Positions 1-6,334 of a stretch of 11,385 nt of DNA are shown in pieces. The notes under the pieces were generated by a model, which was not told where the DNA came from, ran no database searches, and worked only from the letters and a program-made list of their open reading frames with translations. The position numbers and the translations under genes were made by a program. The stretch is taken from assembly GCA_035934235.1 (NCBI GenBank), contig DASYYB010000058.1:1-11385 (forward strand). Reading direction: 5' to 3'. Source of the stretch: REEB95 sp035934235 (GTDB lineage Bacteria; Pseudomonadota; Alphaproteobacteria; ATCC43930; CGMCC-115725). How positions within the stretch are numbered: position 1 is the first letter of the stretch; each line of letters starts with the position of its first letter.

Positions 1-1311
1 CAGGCCAAGCGGCGTATCGGCCTCGGCGTCACCGGCCTCGCCGATGCGCTGATCCTGTGCGGCCTGCGCTATGGCTCGGCCAAGGCGGTGGCGACGACCG
101 AAGCCTGGATGAAGGCGATCGAACGCGCCGCCTATCTCGCCTCCGCGGAGCTGGCGCGCGAGAAAGGCGCCTTTCCGCTGTTCGACACGGAAAAGTATCT
201 CGCCGGCGAGAATATCAAGGGCCTCGACGCCGAAGTGCGTGCGGCGATCGCGCAACACGGCATCCGCAACGCGCTGCTGACCTCGGTCGCGCCCACCGGC
301 ACGATCTCGATCTTCGCCGACAACGTCTCGTCCGGCCTCGAGCCGGTGTTCAGCTTCAAGTACACGCGCAACGTGCTCATGCCCGACGGTTCGCGGCGCG
401 AGGAAGAGGTTTCGGACCACGCCTATCGCCTGTTCCGCCGCCTCAAGGGCGACAGCGCGCCGCTGCCGGATTATTTCGTCGATGCGCAGGCGCTGGCGCC
501 GTCGGACCACGTGGTGATGCAGGCGGCGGTGCAGAAATACATCGACAGCTCGATCTCGAAGACGATCAACGTGCCGGCGGATTTCCCGTTCGAGCAGTTC
601 AAGGACGTCTATCTCCAGGCCTACGAGCTCGGCTGCAAGGGCTGCACCACCTATCGGCCGAACGAGGTCACCGGCGCGGTGCTCGAAGTGAAACCCGAGG
701 CCAAGCCGCAACGGCAGACCGAGCTGCCGCTGCCGGCGCCGGAGGCGCGGCCAGCCGACGTCTATGAGGCGGGCGGCATCGTCTATATGACGCAGCCGCT
801 GTCGCGGCCGGAAGCGCTGCACGGCCGCACCTACAAGGTGGCGTGGCCGCTTTCGGAGCACGCGGTTTACGTCACCATCAACGACATCGTGCAGGACGGA
901 CGGCTCCGGCCGTTCGAGATCTTCGTCAACTCCAAGAACATGGAGCACTACGCCTGGACCGTGGCGCTGACGCGCATGATCAGCGCGGTGTTCCGCCGCG
1001 GCGGCGACGTTTCGTTCGTGGTCGAGGAATTGAAGGCGGTGTTCGATCCGCGCGGCGGCGCGTGGATGGAAGGGCACTATGTGCCGTCGATCCTGGCGGC
1101 GCTCGGCGAGGTGATCGAGCAACACATGATCGAGATTGGATTCATCCAGCCGAAGACCGCGCCGGCCTCTGTCGAGGCCCAGCGCCAAGTGGTGAACCTG
1201 CCCGGCCAGGCGGCGGGCCTGCGCCAGTGCCCGAAATGCGGCCAGGCGGCGCTGATCCGCATCGAGAACTGCGACCAGTGCACGAGCTGCGACTACTCGA
1301 AGTGCGGGTGA
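1..1311 (+). CDS. nrdJ: Adenosylcobalamin-dependent (class II) ribonucleotide reductase, C-terminal part
   Basis: This is the last 436 residues of a protein whose start lies before the window; the frame is open from base 1. Class II reductases turn ribonucleotides into deoxyribonucleotides with a B12 radical, with or without oxygen. The sequence shows the barrel motifs TSVAPTGTISIFADN (about codons 94-108) and SSISKTINVP. It also has the GCKGCTTYRPN segment typical of long NrdJ proteins. A TSCPD-like C-terminal domain follows, containing HAVYVTINDI, RPFEIFVNSKNMEH and RRGGDVSFVVEELKAVFDP. The last 30 residues form a cysteine-rich tail (CPKCG, CDQCTSCDYSKCG); in this family such tails bind zinc and/or re-reduce the active site. 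The family is usually about 1,200 residues in alphaproteobacteria, so roughly a third is visible. There is no frameshift, and the stop is TGA at 1309-1311. The family call is very safe. Confidence 0.97.
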   Translation, partial: QAKRRIGLGVTGLADALILCGLRYGSAKAVATTEAWMKAIERAAYLASAELAREKGAFPLFDTEKYLAGENIKGLDAEVRAAIAQHGIRNALLTSVAPTGTISIFADNVSSGLEPVFSFKYTRNVLMPDGSRREEEVSDHAYRLFRRLKGDSAPLPDYFVDAQALAPSDHVVMQAAVQKYIDSSISKTINVPADFPFEQFKDVYLQAYELGCKGCTTYRPNEVTGAVLEVKPEAKPQRQTELPLPAPEARPADVYEAGGIVYMTQPLSRPEALHGRTYKVAWPLSEHAVYVTINDIVQDGRLRPFEIFVNSKNMEHYAWTVALTRMISAVFRRGGDVSFVVEELKAVFDPRGGAWMEGHYVPSILAALGEVIEQHMIEIGFIQPKTAPASVEAQRQVVNLPGQAAGLRQCPKCGQAALIRIENCDQCTSCDYSKCG

Positions 1312-1315
1312 GCGG

Positions 1316-1348
1316 TTCGTAAACGAAATTTAGCCCGCGTGAGGCGGG
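1316..1348 (+). terminator. Two small hairpins after nrdJ, possible weak terminator
   Basis: Just after the nrdJ stop there are two short inverted repeats. The first is TTCGT/ACGAA (1316-1327), followed by ATTT. The second is CCCGC-GTGAG-GCGGG (1334-1348). Neither is followed by a clear T-run, so this is at best a weak or Rho-assisted 3' end for nrdJ. It could equally be chance structure in GC-rich DNA. Confidence 0.25.
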
Positions 1349-1505
1349 AACACGGTTCCGACTCACGGCCGCCACATTACGGTCAGACTCTCACAACCTG
1401 ATCACCGCTTTCATGGATTTGTCCTTCGCCGAGCCGGCAGAACGCTGCCACGCTTACGCGACGATGACGAACCGCACGTGCCAACCTAGCGATCGGGAGG
1501 GTACC

Positions 1506-1727
1506 GTGAACAACCAGGAAGTCGGACGGCTCAAGACCTGTTCGGAGATCGAATTCGCGTACTGGGGCATTAAGGACTTCGCTTACATCCAGCCTGTCCT
1601 GATCGACGGGCAGCCGGCGATGGCGGTCCACGCCGCGAACGGCACACAGCTCGCTGTCTTGGACACGTTCGCGGCGGCCCAGGTCGCAGTTCTCCAAAAC
1701 GACATGGAACCACTCAGCGTTCATTGA
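1506..1727 (+). CDS. DUF1150 family small protein
   Basis: A 73-residue protein from a GTG start. An in-frame ATG lies upstream at 1413, but GTG 1506 has a strong purine-rich ribosome site (GGGAGGG, 1495-1501) four bases ahead of it, and the 31 residues it removes do not look like the family. The core reads as DUF1150, a short alphaproteobacterial family: an aromatic-rich entry (FAYWGIKDFAYIQPV), HAANGTQLAV in place of the usual HAADGTPLA, an alanine-rich helix, and the typical ending QNDMEPLSVH. Its function is unknown. In other alphaproteobacteria I recall DUF1150 genes next to small heat-shock protein genes, but no such gene is seen here. It lies 194 bases after nrdJ on the same strand and probably has its own promoter. 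The family call rests on remembered consensus, mainly the conserved C-terminus. Confidence 0.8.
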   Translation: MNNQEVGRLKTCSEIEFAYWGIKDFAYIQPVLIDGQPAMAVHAANGTQLAVLDTFAAAQVAVLQNDMEPLSVH

Positions 1728-1768
1728 GCGCGCGTGCAAGCGGATCCGCGTCTCGAGCGCTATTTTTT
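1727..1768 (+). terminator. Possible intrinsic terminator for the DUF1150 gene
   Basis: The stem AGCGC (1727-1731) can pair with GCGCT (1757-1761), enclosing the perfect palindrome GCGGATCCGC (1740-1749). It is followed by a run of six T (1763-1768). The run sits at the right side for plus-strand transcription and overlaps the end of the convergent VOC gene. The stem is short and the enclosed loop long, so this is tentative. Confidence 0.35.
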
Positions 1769-2188
1769 CTCGCGCATCCAAGGCGTGAACGTCACGGCGG
1801 TCAGCAAGCCTTCCGGTGACAGGAAGCGGCTGACCGTTTGGCCCCACGGTTCCTTCCGGAGGCGGACGAGCAGCCGATAGCCGCGGCGCTCGAGCGAAGC
1901 GGTGGCCTGCTCGACATTGTCCACCTCGAACTCGAGCCAGGCTTGCGGAACCGGAATATCGCTGGGCCAGGACTCCCTGCCGAAACAGGATTGCGCCGCC
2001 TGTGACAGCGGCCACAAGGCAAAAGTTTTGGCGCCCTGAAGCGCCTCGGTGTGCAGATAGCCGCCGGACTCTTCCTTGAAAGCGAGACCGAGGTCGTCGG
2101 CGTAAAGCTTACGGCTCGGCGCGGCGTCGCGAACGATCGGACCAAATCCGGCGATAAACAGAACCTTCATGCCATTCGCGTCTTGCAT
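1760..2188 (-). CDS. VOC (glyoxalase/bleomycin-resistance fold) family protein
   Basis: A 142-residue protein with the features of a vicinal-oxygen-chelate protein. The N-terminal strand KVLFIAGFGPIV is followed by the helix SRKLYADDLGLAF. Next come the strand/metal-ligand region GGYLHTEALQGAKTFALWPL, then the second half with AWLEFEVDNVEQATASLERRGYRLLV and the terminal EPWGQTVSRFLSPEGLL. Members bind metals in dioxygenases and lyases or sequester drugs; the substrate here cannot be told. The start chosen is ATG 2188, 8 bases after the stop of the upstream gene and preceded by GGCGAGAG. Another ATG is at 2170, and a longer frame reaches 2221, but that would run into the neighbour. The tight spacing implies co-transcription with the 105-residue unknown protein. 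Confidence 0.82.
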   Translation of the reverse strand: MQDANGMKVLFIAGFGPIVRDAAPSRKLYADDLGLAFKEESGGYLHTEALQGAKTFALWPLSQAAQSCFGRESWPSDIPVPQAWLEFEVDNVEQATASLERRGYRLLVRLRKEPWGQTVSRFLSPEGLLTAVTFTPWMREKK

Positions 2189-2196
2189 GCTCTCGC

Positions 2197-2514
2197 CTAC
2201 AACGCCATGCGCGTTTCCCACTCGACCGGCTCGAACAGCGCGACGTCGGAGACGAAGCGCTGGCCGCCGGCGTCAGCGAAGACGTGGCAGCGGAAGTTGT
2301 AGCGGACGTCCGCCAGCGTGAAGACGCCTTCGAAGGTGAAGCACTGGCCGCCATCCTCGTCGGCCTGCATCCGGATGCAGCGGCGCGCGATCGCCGCCTC
2401 GCTGGCGAACAGCGTCGGCAGCCGCCCGGTCAGGCAGCCTTCGCACAGCAAATCCTCGAGCCCGACCTGATAGCGGCCGGCCAAGTGCCGATCCACGGCC
2501 GTAAAAGCGTCCAT
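2197..2514 (-). CDS. Hypothetical protein, 105 residues, cysteine-bearing
   Basis: I do not recognise this family. The start is ATG 2514, which has GAGG 6 bases upstream; the frame remains open to 2568 but without a better start. The protein has no signal peptide or membrane segment. It contains a CEGC motif (Cys24, Cys27) after an amphipathic N-terminal helix, and three further cysteines (46, 58, 76). The second half looks beta-rich (CFTFEGVFTLADVRYNF, RCHVFADAGGQRFVSDVALFEP). CxxC plus scattered cysteines may mean metal binding or redox chemistry, but this is speculative. It lies 110 bases downstream of the receiver gene and 8 bases before the VOC gene, so it probably shares an mRNA with the latter. 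Strong codon bias, the good ribosome site and operon spacing argue that it is a real gene. Confidence 0.7.
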   Translation of the reverse strand: MDAFTAVDRHLAGRYQVGLEDLLCEGCLTGRLPTLFASEAAIARRCIRMQADEDGGQCFTFEGVFTLADVRYNFRCHVFADAGGQRFVSDVALFEPVEWETRMAL

Positions 2515-2578
2515 TTCCGCCTCTTTCCAACGGCTCGCTAGCCTGCCAGAGGTTTGAGAACAATTCAAGAACGATTAT

Positions 2579-2601
2579 CCACGTGCCCGAATCGGACGTG
2601 G
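2579..2601 (-). other. Stem-loop between the receiver gene and the 105-residue gene
   Basis: CCACGT (2579-2584) pairs with ACGTGG (2596-2601), and CCG/CGG (2587-2589 with 2593-2595) extends the stem above a two-base bulge. This gives about nine base pairs closed by an AAT loop. On the minus strand it sits 23 bases past the receiver stop and is followed by ATAATCGTTCTT, which is not a clean T-run. It may attenuate transcription or protect an mRNA end; a true terminator is uncertain. Confidence 0.4.
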
Positions 2602-2624
2602 TGATTGCCCCGGCCTGCCCGACG

Positions 2625-2975
2625 CTAGGCGCCGAGACTCAGCTCAAGCGCCTTCCGCAGATCGGTCAGCCTGAACGGCTTTTGCAGGGAGGTGGCCCAC
2701 GGCGCCGCGACCGGCGGATCGCCGACGTCGTCCGACGCGCCGCTCATCGCCAAGGCGCGCATGCCGGACTTGCCGGCCCGCATGACGAGATCGTGGCCCG
2801 AGCCGTCCGGCAGCTCTATGTCGCAGACCAGCAAATCGTAAGAAGCCTGGCCGAGCGCGATCTCCGCCTCGGCCCGCCGACCGACGCAGTCGACGCGGTG
2901 CCCGGCAGCCTCCATCTCGCTGCGGAGAACGTCGCGCACGAACTCGTTGTTTTCGACCAGCAGGACACGTGCCAT
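2625..2975 (-). CDS. Single-domain response regulator (CheY-like receiver)
   Basis: A 116-residue receiver domain with no output domain. The start is ATG 2975, where the fold begins (MARVLLVENNEFVRDVL); the frame is open upstream to 3131 but the extra residues are low-complexity Pro/Arg and not credible. The phosphoacceptor is Asp52 (LLVCDIELPDGSG), the hydroxyl switch residue is Ser78 (ALAMSG) and the conserved lysine is Lys99 (LQKPF). The acidic pair that binds magnesium, usually two acids after beta-1, reads Glu8-Asn9 here, so one ligand is replaced. Such proteins act in phosphorelays or bind partner kinases; no histidine kinase is nearby. It lies 109 bases downstream of the small 57-residue gene on the same strand. 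The family call is firm, the partner unknown. Confidence 0.88.
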   Translation of the reverse strand: MARVLLVENNEFVRDVLRSEMEAAGHRVDCVGRRAEAEIALGQASYDLLVCDIELPDGSGHDLVMRAGKSGMRALAMSGASDDVGDPPVAAPWATSLQKPFRLTDLRKALELSLGA

Positions 2976-3084
2976 CGCAAGCCACCGAATAGGGAAGACC
3001 GCGACAGCAAACGTCCCGGCAGCGGCGCGCGTTCCGGCCATCGGGTATTTCCGGTTCGGATTTGGGGTGTGGCGCGGCGATGGC

Positions 3085-3258
3085 TCAGGACGGCTTGGGC
3101 GTCGCGGGATTGTGCGCGGCGAACGTGGCAAGCGTTTCGAATTCCTGGGCGAGCGCCAGCAGTTCGACCTTGCGCGATGCGTCGGCAGCGCCTTGCGCCA
3201 TGGCGCGGAGCTGTTCCGCTTTCCTGCGATAGAAAGTGGTGGCAGAGGTTTCGGTCAT
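3085..3258 (-). CDS. Small helical rhizobial-type protein, 57 residues
   Basis: A short reading frame from ATG 3258 to TGA 3085. The protein is MTETSATTFYRRKAEQLRAM up to residue 20, then a second helix containing RKVELLALAQEFETLA and a short proline-containing tail. The FYRRKAEQLRAMA pattern followed by a leucine-rich helix resembles a very common family of 50-90-residue hypothetical proteins in Bradyrhizobium and relatives, usually of the form YRxRAxECRxLA ... LLxLAxxWExLA. Two amphipathic helices suggest a helical hairpin. No function is known to me. No strong ribosome site is visible (GGTG 5-8 bases before the ATG). It is first of four co-directional minus-strand genes. The recognition is by pattern; the gene is probably real. 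Confidence 0.7.
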   Translation of the reverse strand: MTETSATTFYRRKAEQLRAMAQGAADASRKVELLALAQEFETLATFAAHNPATPKPS

Positions 3259-3278
3259 TCAACACCATGACGAAAGGC

Positions 3279-3295
3279 AGCGGGCACACCCCGCT
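3279..3295 (-). other. Hairpin in the 5' leader of the 57-residue gene
   Basis: AGCGGG (3279-3284) and CCCGCT (3290-3295) form a six-base-pair stem with a five-base loop. On the minus strand it sits about 20 bases upstream of the ATG at 3258, so it would be in the leader of that mRNA. It lacks a T-run in either direction. Confidence 0.4.
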
Positions 3296-3320
3296 CTTGC
3301 ATTTAGGTACGACGTCGTCG

Positions 3321-3341
3321 GCCACGCCTGTTTGGCGTGGC
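3321..3341. other. Perfect 8-bp hairpin
   Basis: GCCACGCC (3321-3328) and GGCGTGGC (3334-3341) are perfect inverted repeats around TGTTT. No T-run follows on either strand, so it is not a standard intrinsic terminator. The central 15 bases recur exactly at the end of the tyrA gene (7605-7619). Confidence 0.5.
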
Positions 3342-3392
3342 GCGCGGCTCGGCAGTTTTGCGATGGGTGGCGGGGCGTCGACGCGTCGCGTC

Positions 3393-3420
3393 CATGCGAA
3401 CGACCCCCACATGCGAACGA
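3393..3420. repeat. 11-base direct repeat CATGCGAACGA
   Basis: Two exact copies of CATGCGAACGA at 3393-3403 and 3410-3420, start to start 17 bases, each followed by an A/C-rich CCC stretch. The spacing is not an exact 10- or 21-base helical repeat but could still be a tandem regulator site. Its position in a divergent intergenic region makes a regulatory role plausible. Confidence 0.4.
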
Positions 3421-3606
3421 ACCCAAACGGATACGGTAGAAAAATATCCGAATATCCGGCCGGCGATCTCGTGACGGTTCTGTGATCGCAGCACCCGACG
3501 GACCCGTGCGGCGACGACGAGCTTCACGCAAGGCGCACAAGCAAAAATTAACCATACGGTGGCGACGCCAAAGGTTCCTTTACGGACGCGACCTAGAGTG
3601 CCGCGC

Positions 3607-5262
3607 ATGGCCATCGAGGCATCTTCCGGCAGCGCCACCCGGCGCGGCGCGCGCGTTTCCGCACTGAGCGCGGGTTATTGGGCGTTGGCGCTGATCCCGG
3701 TGGCGGCGCTGTTCGTGCTCGCCGCGCTGTCGCCGCCGATGGCGCTCAACGACTATCTGAGCGACGACGCCTATTACTATCTGCGCGTCGCCGCCAACAT
3801 CGCGCACGGCGCCGGATCGACCTTCGGCAATCTGGTGCCGACCAACGGCTATCACCCGCTGTGGCAGCTTGCGCTGGTGCCGGTGTTCTGGATCGTGCGC
3901 GCGCCCGACGCGGCGATTCCGGCGGTGTTTGCGATCGCATCCGTCGCGTGGATCGCCTGCGTCGCGCTCTATCGCCGCATCGGCCAGTGGTGTGATGCCG
4001 AAGCTGCGTTCCTCGCCGGCGGGATCTATCTCTGCTGGCTCTGCACCTTCGCGCTGCCGGGCGGCGCCGGCCTCGTCTTCCTCGGCATGGAGACGACGCT
4101 CGCGCTGCCGATCATGCTGTGGCTCGTCGCATTGAGTCTGCGCCACGCGATCTTCACCGATGCGCCGCAACCGACGCGCACCTTACTGACCGTCGGCACC
4201 GTGCTGACGCTGATGTGCCTCGCGCGGCTCGACGCCGTGTTCATCGCCGGCGCTTATATCGGCGCGTTTGTTCTCATCCAGCAAAAGCGCGGATGGCCGG
4301 CGAGTCTGCGCGACGGCATCGTCATGGGCGCGCCCCTCGCGTTGACCTTGCTCGCCTACATGGCGGCGAACCAGATCCTGTTCGGCGCGGCGATGCCGGT
4401 GTCGGGCACCGCCAAGGCGCTGGGCGCGCCGTTCGCCAATTTGAACCCGCTGATCGCGTCGCTGTGGGGCGCCAGTACCTTGCAGGCGCGCACCATCCCG
4501 CTCGGCCTCGTCTTTATCGCCGCGGCGGCGACGGTGCTGGCGCTGGCCTGGCGCAAAAGCGGCGAGGCGCGCACGGACGCGATGCGCCAGCAGCTTGTGA
4601 TCGTCGCCGGCGTGACGCTGACGGGCGTGCTGCTGCACCTGGTCTATCTCTGCGTCGGCTCGAGCTGGCCGATCTGGGCGTGGTACGGCTATGGCCGCGC
4701 GCTGTTGGGCGCGCTCGTCGTGCCGTTGACCTTGGCGGTGCTGTGGCGGCGGCGGATTCCCACTTCTTTGGTGACGGCGGCGGTCGTCGGCGTCCTCGTG
4801 CTGGGCAGCGGCGCAACCATCGCCAAGCGTCTGGCGCTGGGCGACAACCAGTCCTCCTATTGGGTGCATGCCGATGCCGACGCAACGCGGCTCGACGCCA
4901 TCCTGCCGGCCAATGCCGTGGTGGCGATGGGCGACCTCGCCGGCAGCCTGGGCTACCGGCTCCAGCGGCCGATGGTGCAAACCGAGGGCCTGGTCGAAGG
5001 GCCGGAATATCTGCGCCGTTTGCGGGAATTGGGCGGCTGGCAAATCTATTTCGCCGAACGTGGCGTCACCGACATCGCCGCCGCGGACTATCATTTGTTG
5101 CCCTGCGATGACGGCGCACCGAATTGTCACATCGTCGTCGAGCCCAAGGTCGGCGCGGGACCGAAAGTGCGCATTCGCGTGCTGGATTCCGATGCCGTGT
5201 ACCACGACCGCGACCTGACGGTGTGGCGCTATCGGCCAACGATTCAGTTCGTCGCGCACTGA
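3607..5262 (+). CDS. Polytopic GT-C-type membrane glycosyltransferase (PMT/ArnT-like)
   Basis: A 551-residue integral membrane protein with about nine or more hydrophobic segments (for example residues 24-42, 86-98, 103-121, 135-150, 165-178, 195-225, 237-256, 297-314, 329-350, 365-380, 386-404). A soluble C-terminal domain follows from about 411. The first loop carries the acidic motif LSDDAYYYLRVAANIAHG (Asp53, Asp54), then PTNGYHPLW (78-86). GMETTL (160-165) and ARLDAVF (206-212) follow. This combination marks a widespread family of glycosyltransferases that use polyprenyl-phosphate sugars on the periplasmic side, with the loop acid as likely catalyst. Donor and acceptor are unknown. The chosen start is ATG 3607; a GTG at 3559 would add 16 residues rich in Arg/Pro. 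It precedes the DUF2125 gene by 49 bases, probably as an operon. Confidence 0.85.
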   Translation: MAIEASSGSATRRGARVSALSAGYWALALIPVAALFVLAALSPPMALNDYLSDDAYYYLRVAANIAHGAGSTFGNLVPTNGYHPLWQLALVPVFWIVRAPDAAIPAVFAIASVAWIACVALYRRIGQWCDAEAAFLAGGIYLCWLCTFALPGGAGLVFLGMETTLALPIMLWLVALSLRHAIFTDAPQPTRTLLTVGTVLTLMCLARLDAVFIAGAYIGAFVLIQQKRGWPASLRDGIVMGAPLALTLLAYMAANQILFGAAMPVSGTAKALGAPFANLNPLIASLWGASTLQARTIPLGLVFIAAAATVLALAWRKSGEARTDAMRQQLVIVAGVTLTGVLLHLVYLCVGSSWPIWAWYGYGRALLGALVVPLTLAVLWRRRIPTSLVTAAVVGVLVLGSGATIAKRLALGDNQSSYWVHADADATRLDAILPANAVVAMGDLAGSLGYRLQRPMVQTEGLVEGPEYLRRLRELGGWQIYFAERGVTDIAAADYHLLPCDDGAPNCHIVVEPKVGAGPKVRIRVLDSDAVYHDRDLTVWRYRPTIQFVAH

Positions 5263-5311
5263 TTTGTCTCGCGCGCTCGACCGCACGCCGCATCGGCCTT
5301 ATACTTCGCCC

Positions 5312-6319
5312 ATGCGCCGCGTCGTCGTGTGGGTCGGGGGTCTGGCGGTTCTGCTCGCCGCGGCGTACAGCGGCTATTGGTATTACCTCGTCGGTATAAT
5401 CCAGAAAGAAATGGGCCCGTGGGTCGAGGCGCAGCGCGCCCAGGGCACCGACATCAAATGGCAGGCGGTGGACATCGGCGGCTTTCCGTTCGCCGTGCGC
5501 CTGCACTTCGACGGCTTCGGCGTCGCCTCCCTTAAGCCGATGCCCTATCAGATGCAGGCCACCGACATTTCGTTTTCGTCGGCGCCGTGGGATCTGCGGC
5601 ACTGGCATTTCAGCGCGCCCGACGGCGCGCGGGTCGAGCTGATCCTGCAATCGGCGGGATTCGACGCCAAGACGCTCGACGGCACGGTGTCAGTGCCGCT
5701 CCAGCCGGGCGGCACGGCCGACATTACGGGGAGCGGCCTGACCGGCCGCGGCGCGGCGCAGGGCCTGGGCGTCGACGCGGTGCACGTCGCGCTGAACCAG
5801 CCCGATTCGCCGCCCCGGACCGACCACGATCCGGCGTTGCTGGTGAGTTTCGACATTCAGGGCGCGCATCTGCGCGCCGCGCCCGCGCCCTTCGGCACGA
5901 CGATCCAGGACATTTCGGCGACCGCGACCGTCGACGGCATGATCGCGCCGGCGCCGCTGCCGCAGATGCTCGACGCCTGGCGCAAAAAGGGCGGCGCGAT
6001 CGAGCTCAGCCGCGCGCATCTGGCGTGGGACCATCTCGCTATCGATGCGCAGGGCACGCTGGCGCTCGACGACGATCTGCAGCCGCTGGCGGCGCTGACC
6101 GCGACGGTGCGCGGCCAGAATGAAATGATCGACGCGGCGGTGAGCGCGGGCGCGCTGCCCGAAAGCGACGCCGGCATGGCGCGCATCGTGCTCAACATGA
6201 TCGCGCAGCAAGGCAACGACGGCCGCAAGCAGATCCAGCTGCCGATCAGCGCGCAGAACCGCCGGCTCTATCTCGGCCCGGCGGCGATCGCGAAGATTCC
6301 GACCATCGACTGGCGTTAG
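5312..6319 (+). CDS. DUF2125 family membrane-anchored protein
   Basis: A 335-residue protein with an N-terminal membrane anchor (about residues 4-24, after MRR) and a long periplasmic-side domain. The start is ATG 5312; a TTG at 5264 would add 16 residues before the anchor. After the anchor come GPWVEAQRAQGTDIKWQAVD and GGFPFAVRLHFDGF. The latter is the GxPF motif typical of DUF2125, after which beta-rich sequence continues to the end with alternating hydrophobic strands and Asp/Gly turns. The family is found mainly in alphaproteobacteria and its role is unknown; the shape is reminiscent of AsmA-like or lipid-handling beta proteins, which is inference only. In rhizobia I recall it lying near the prephenate dehydrogenase gene, which fits the nearby cluster here, though that is on the opposite strand. 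It is convergent with the DUF202 gene, with 15 bases between stops. Confidence 0.82.
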   Translation: MRRVVVWVGGLAVLLAAAYSGYWYYLVGIIQKEMGPWVEAQRAQGTDIKWQAVDIGGFPFAVRLHFDGFGVASLKPMPYQMQATDISFSSAPWDLRHWHFSAPDGARVELILQSAGFDAKTLDGTVSVPLQPGGTADITGSGLTGRGAAQGLGVDAVHVALNQPDSPPRTDHDPALLVSFDIQGAHLRAAPAPFGTTIQDISATATVDGMIAPAPLPQMLDAWRKKGGAIELSRAHLAWDHLAIDAQGTLALDDDLQPLAALTATVRGQNEMIDAAVSAGALPESDAGMARIVLNMIAQQGNDGRKQIQLPISAQNRRLYLGPAAIAKIPTIDWR

Positions 6320-6334
6320 CGCTTCGTTGCCAAA

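Larger units (their letters stand above)
3259..3606. other. Gene-free 348-base divergent intergenic region
   Basis: This lies between the minus-strand 57-residue gene and the plus-strand glycosyltransferase, and should hold promoters for both. No convincing reading frame is seen. It contains two hairpins (3279-3295 and 3321-3341) and a 10-base palindrome ACGACGTCGT (3309-3318). There is also an 11-base direct repeat CATGCGAACGA (3393-3403 and 3410-3420), a tandem AATATCCG repeat (3443-3458) and a lone TTAACCAT (3548-3555). From 3541 the local base composition becomes more AT-rich. No textbook -35/-10 pair could be placed. Confidence 0.6.

Noticed and set aside
1413..1505. Longer start (ATG 1413) for the DUF1150 gene
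   Set aside because: The extra 31 residues do not resemble the family, and the GTG at 1506 has a much better ribosome site.
2515..2578. Sigma-54 promoter before the 105-residue gene
   Set aside because: A TGGCA is present on the minus strand, but the -12 GC is at the wrong distance.
2583..3485. A 300-codon plus-strand frame opposite the receiver and small genes
   Set aside because: It is low-complexity Arg/Ala/Pro sequence antisense to well-supported minus-strand genes, a usual by-product of GC-rich DNA.
4183..5286. A 367-codon minus-strand frame
   Set aside because: It is antisense to the glycosyltransferase, whose own frame has clear membrane segments and family motifs.
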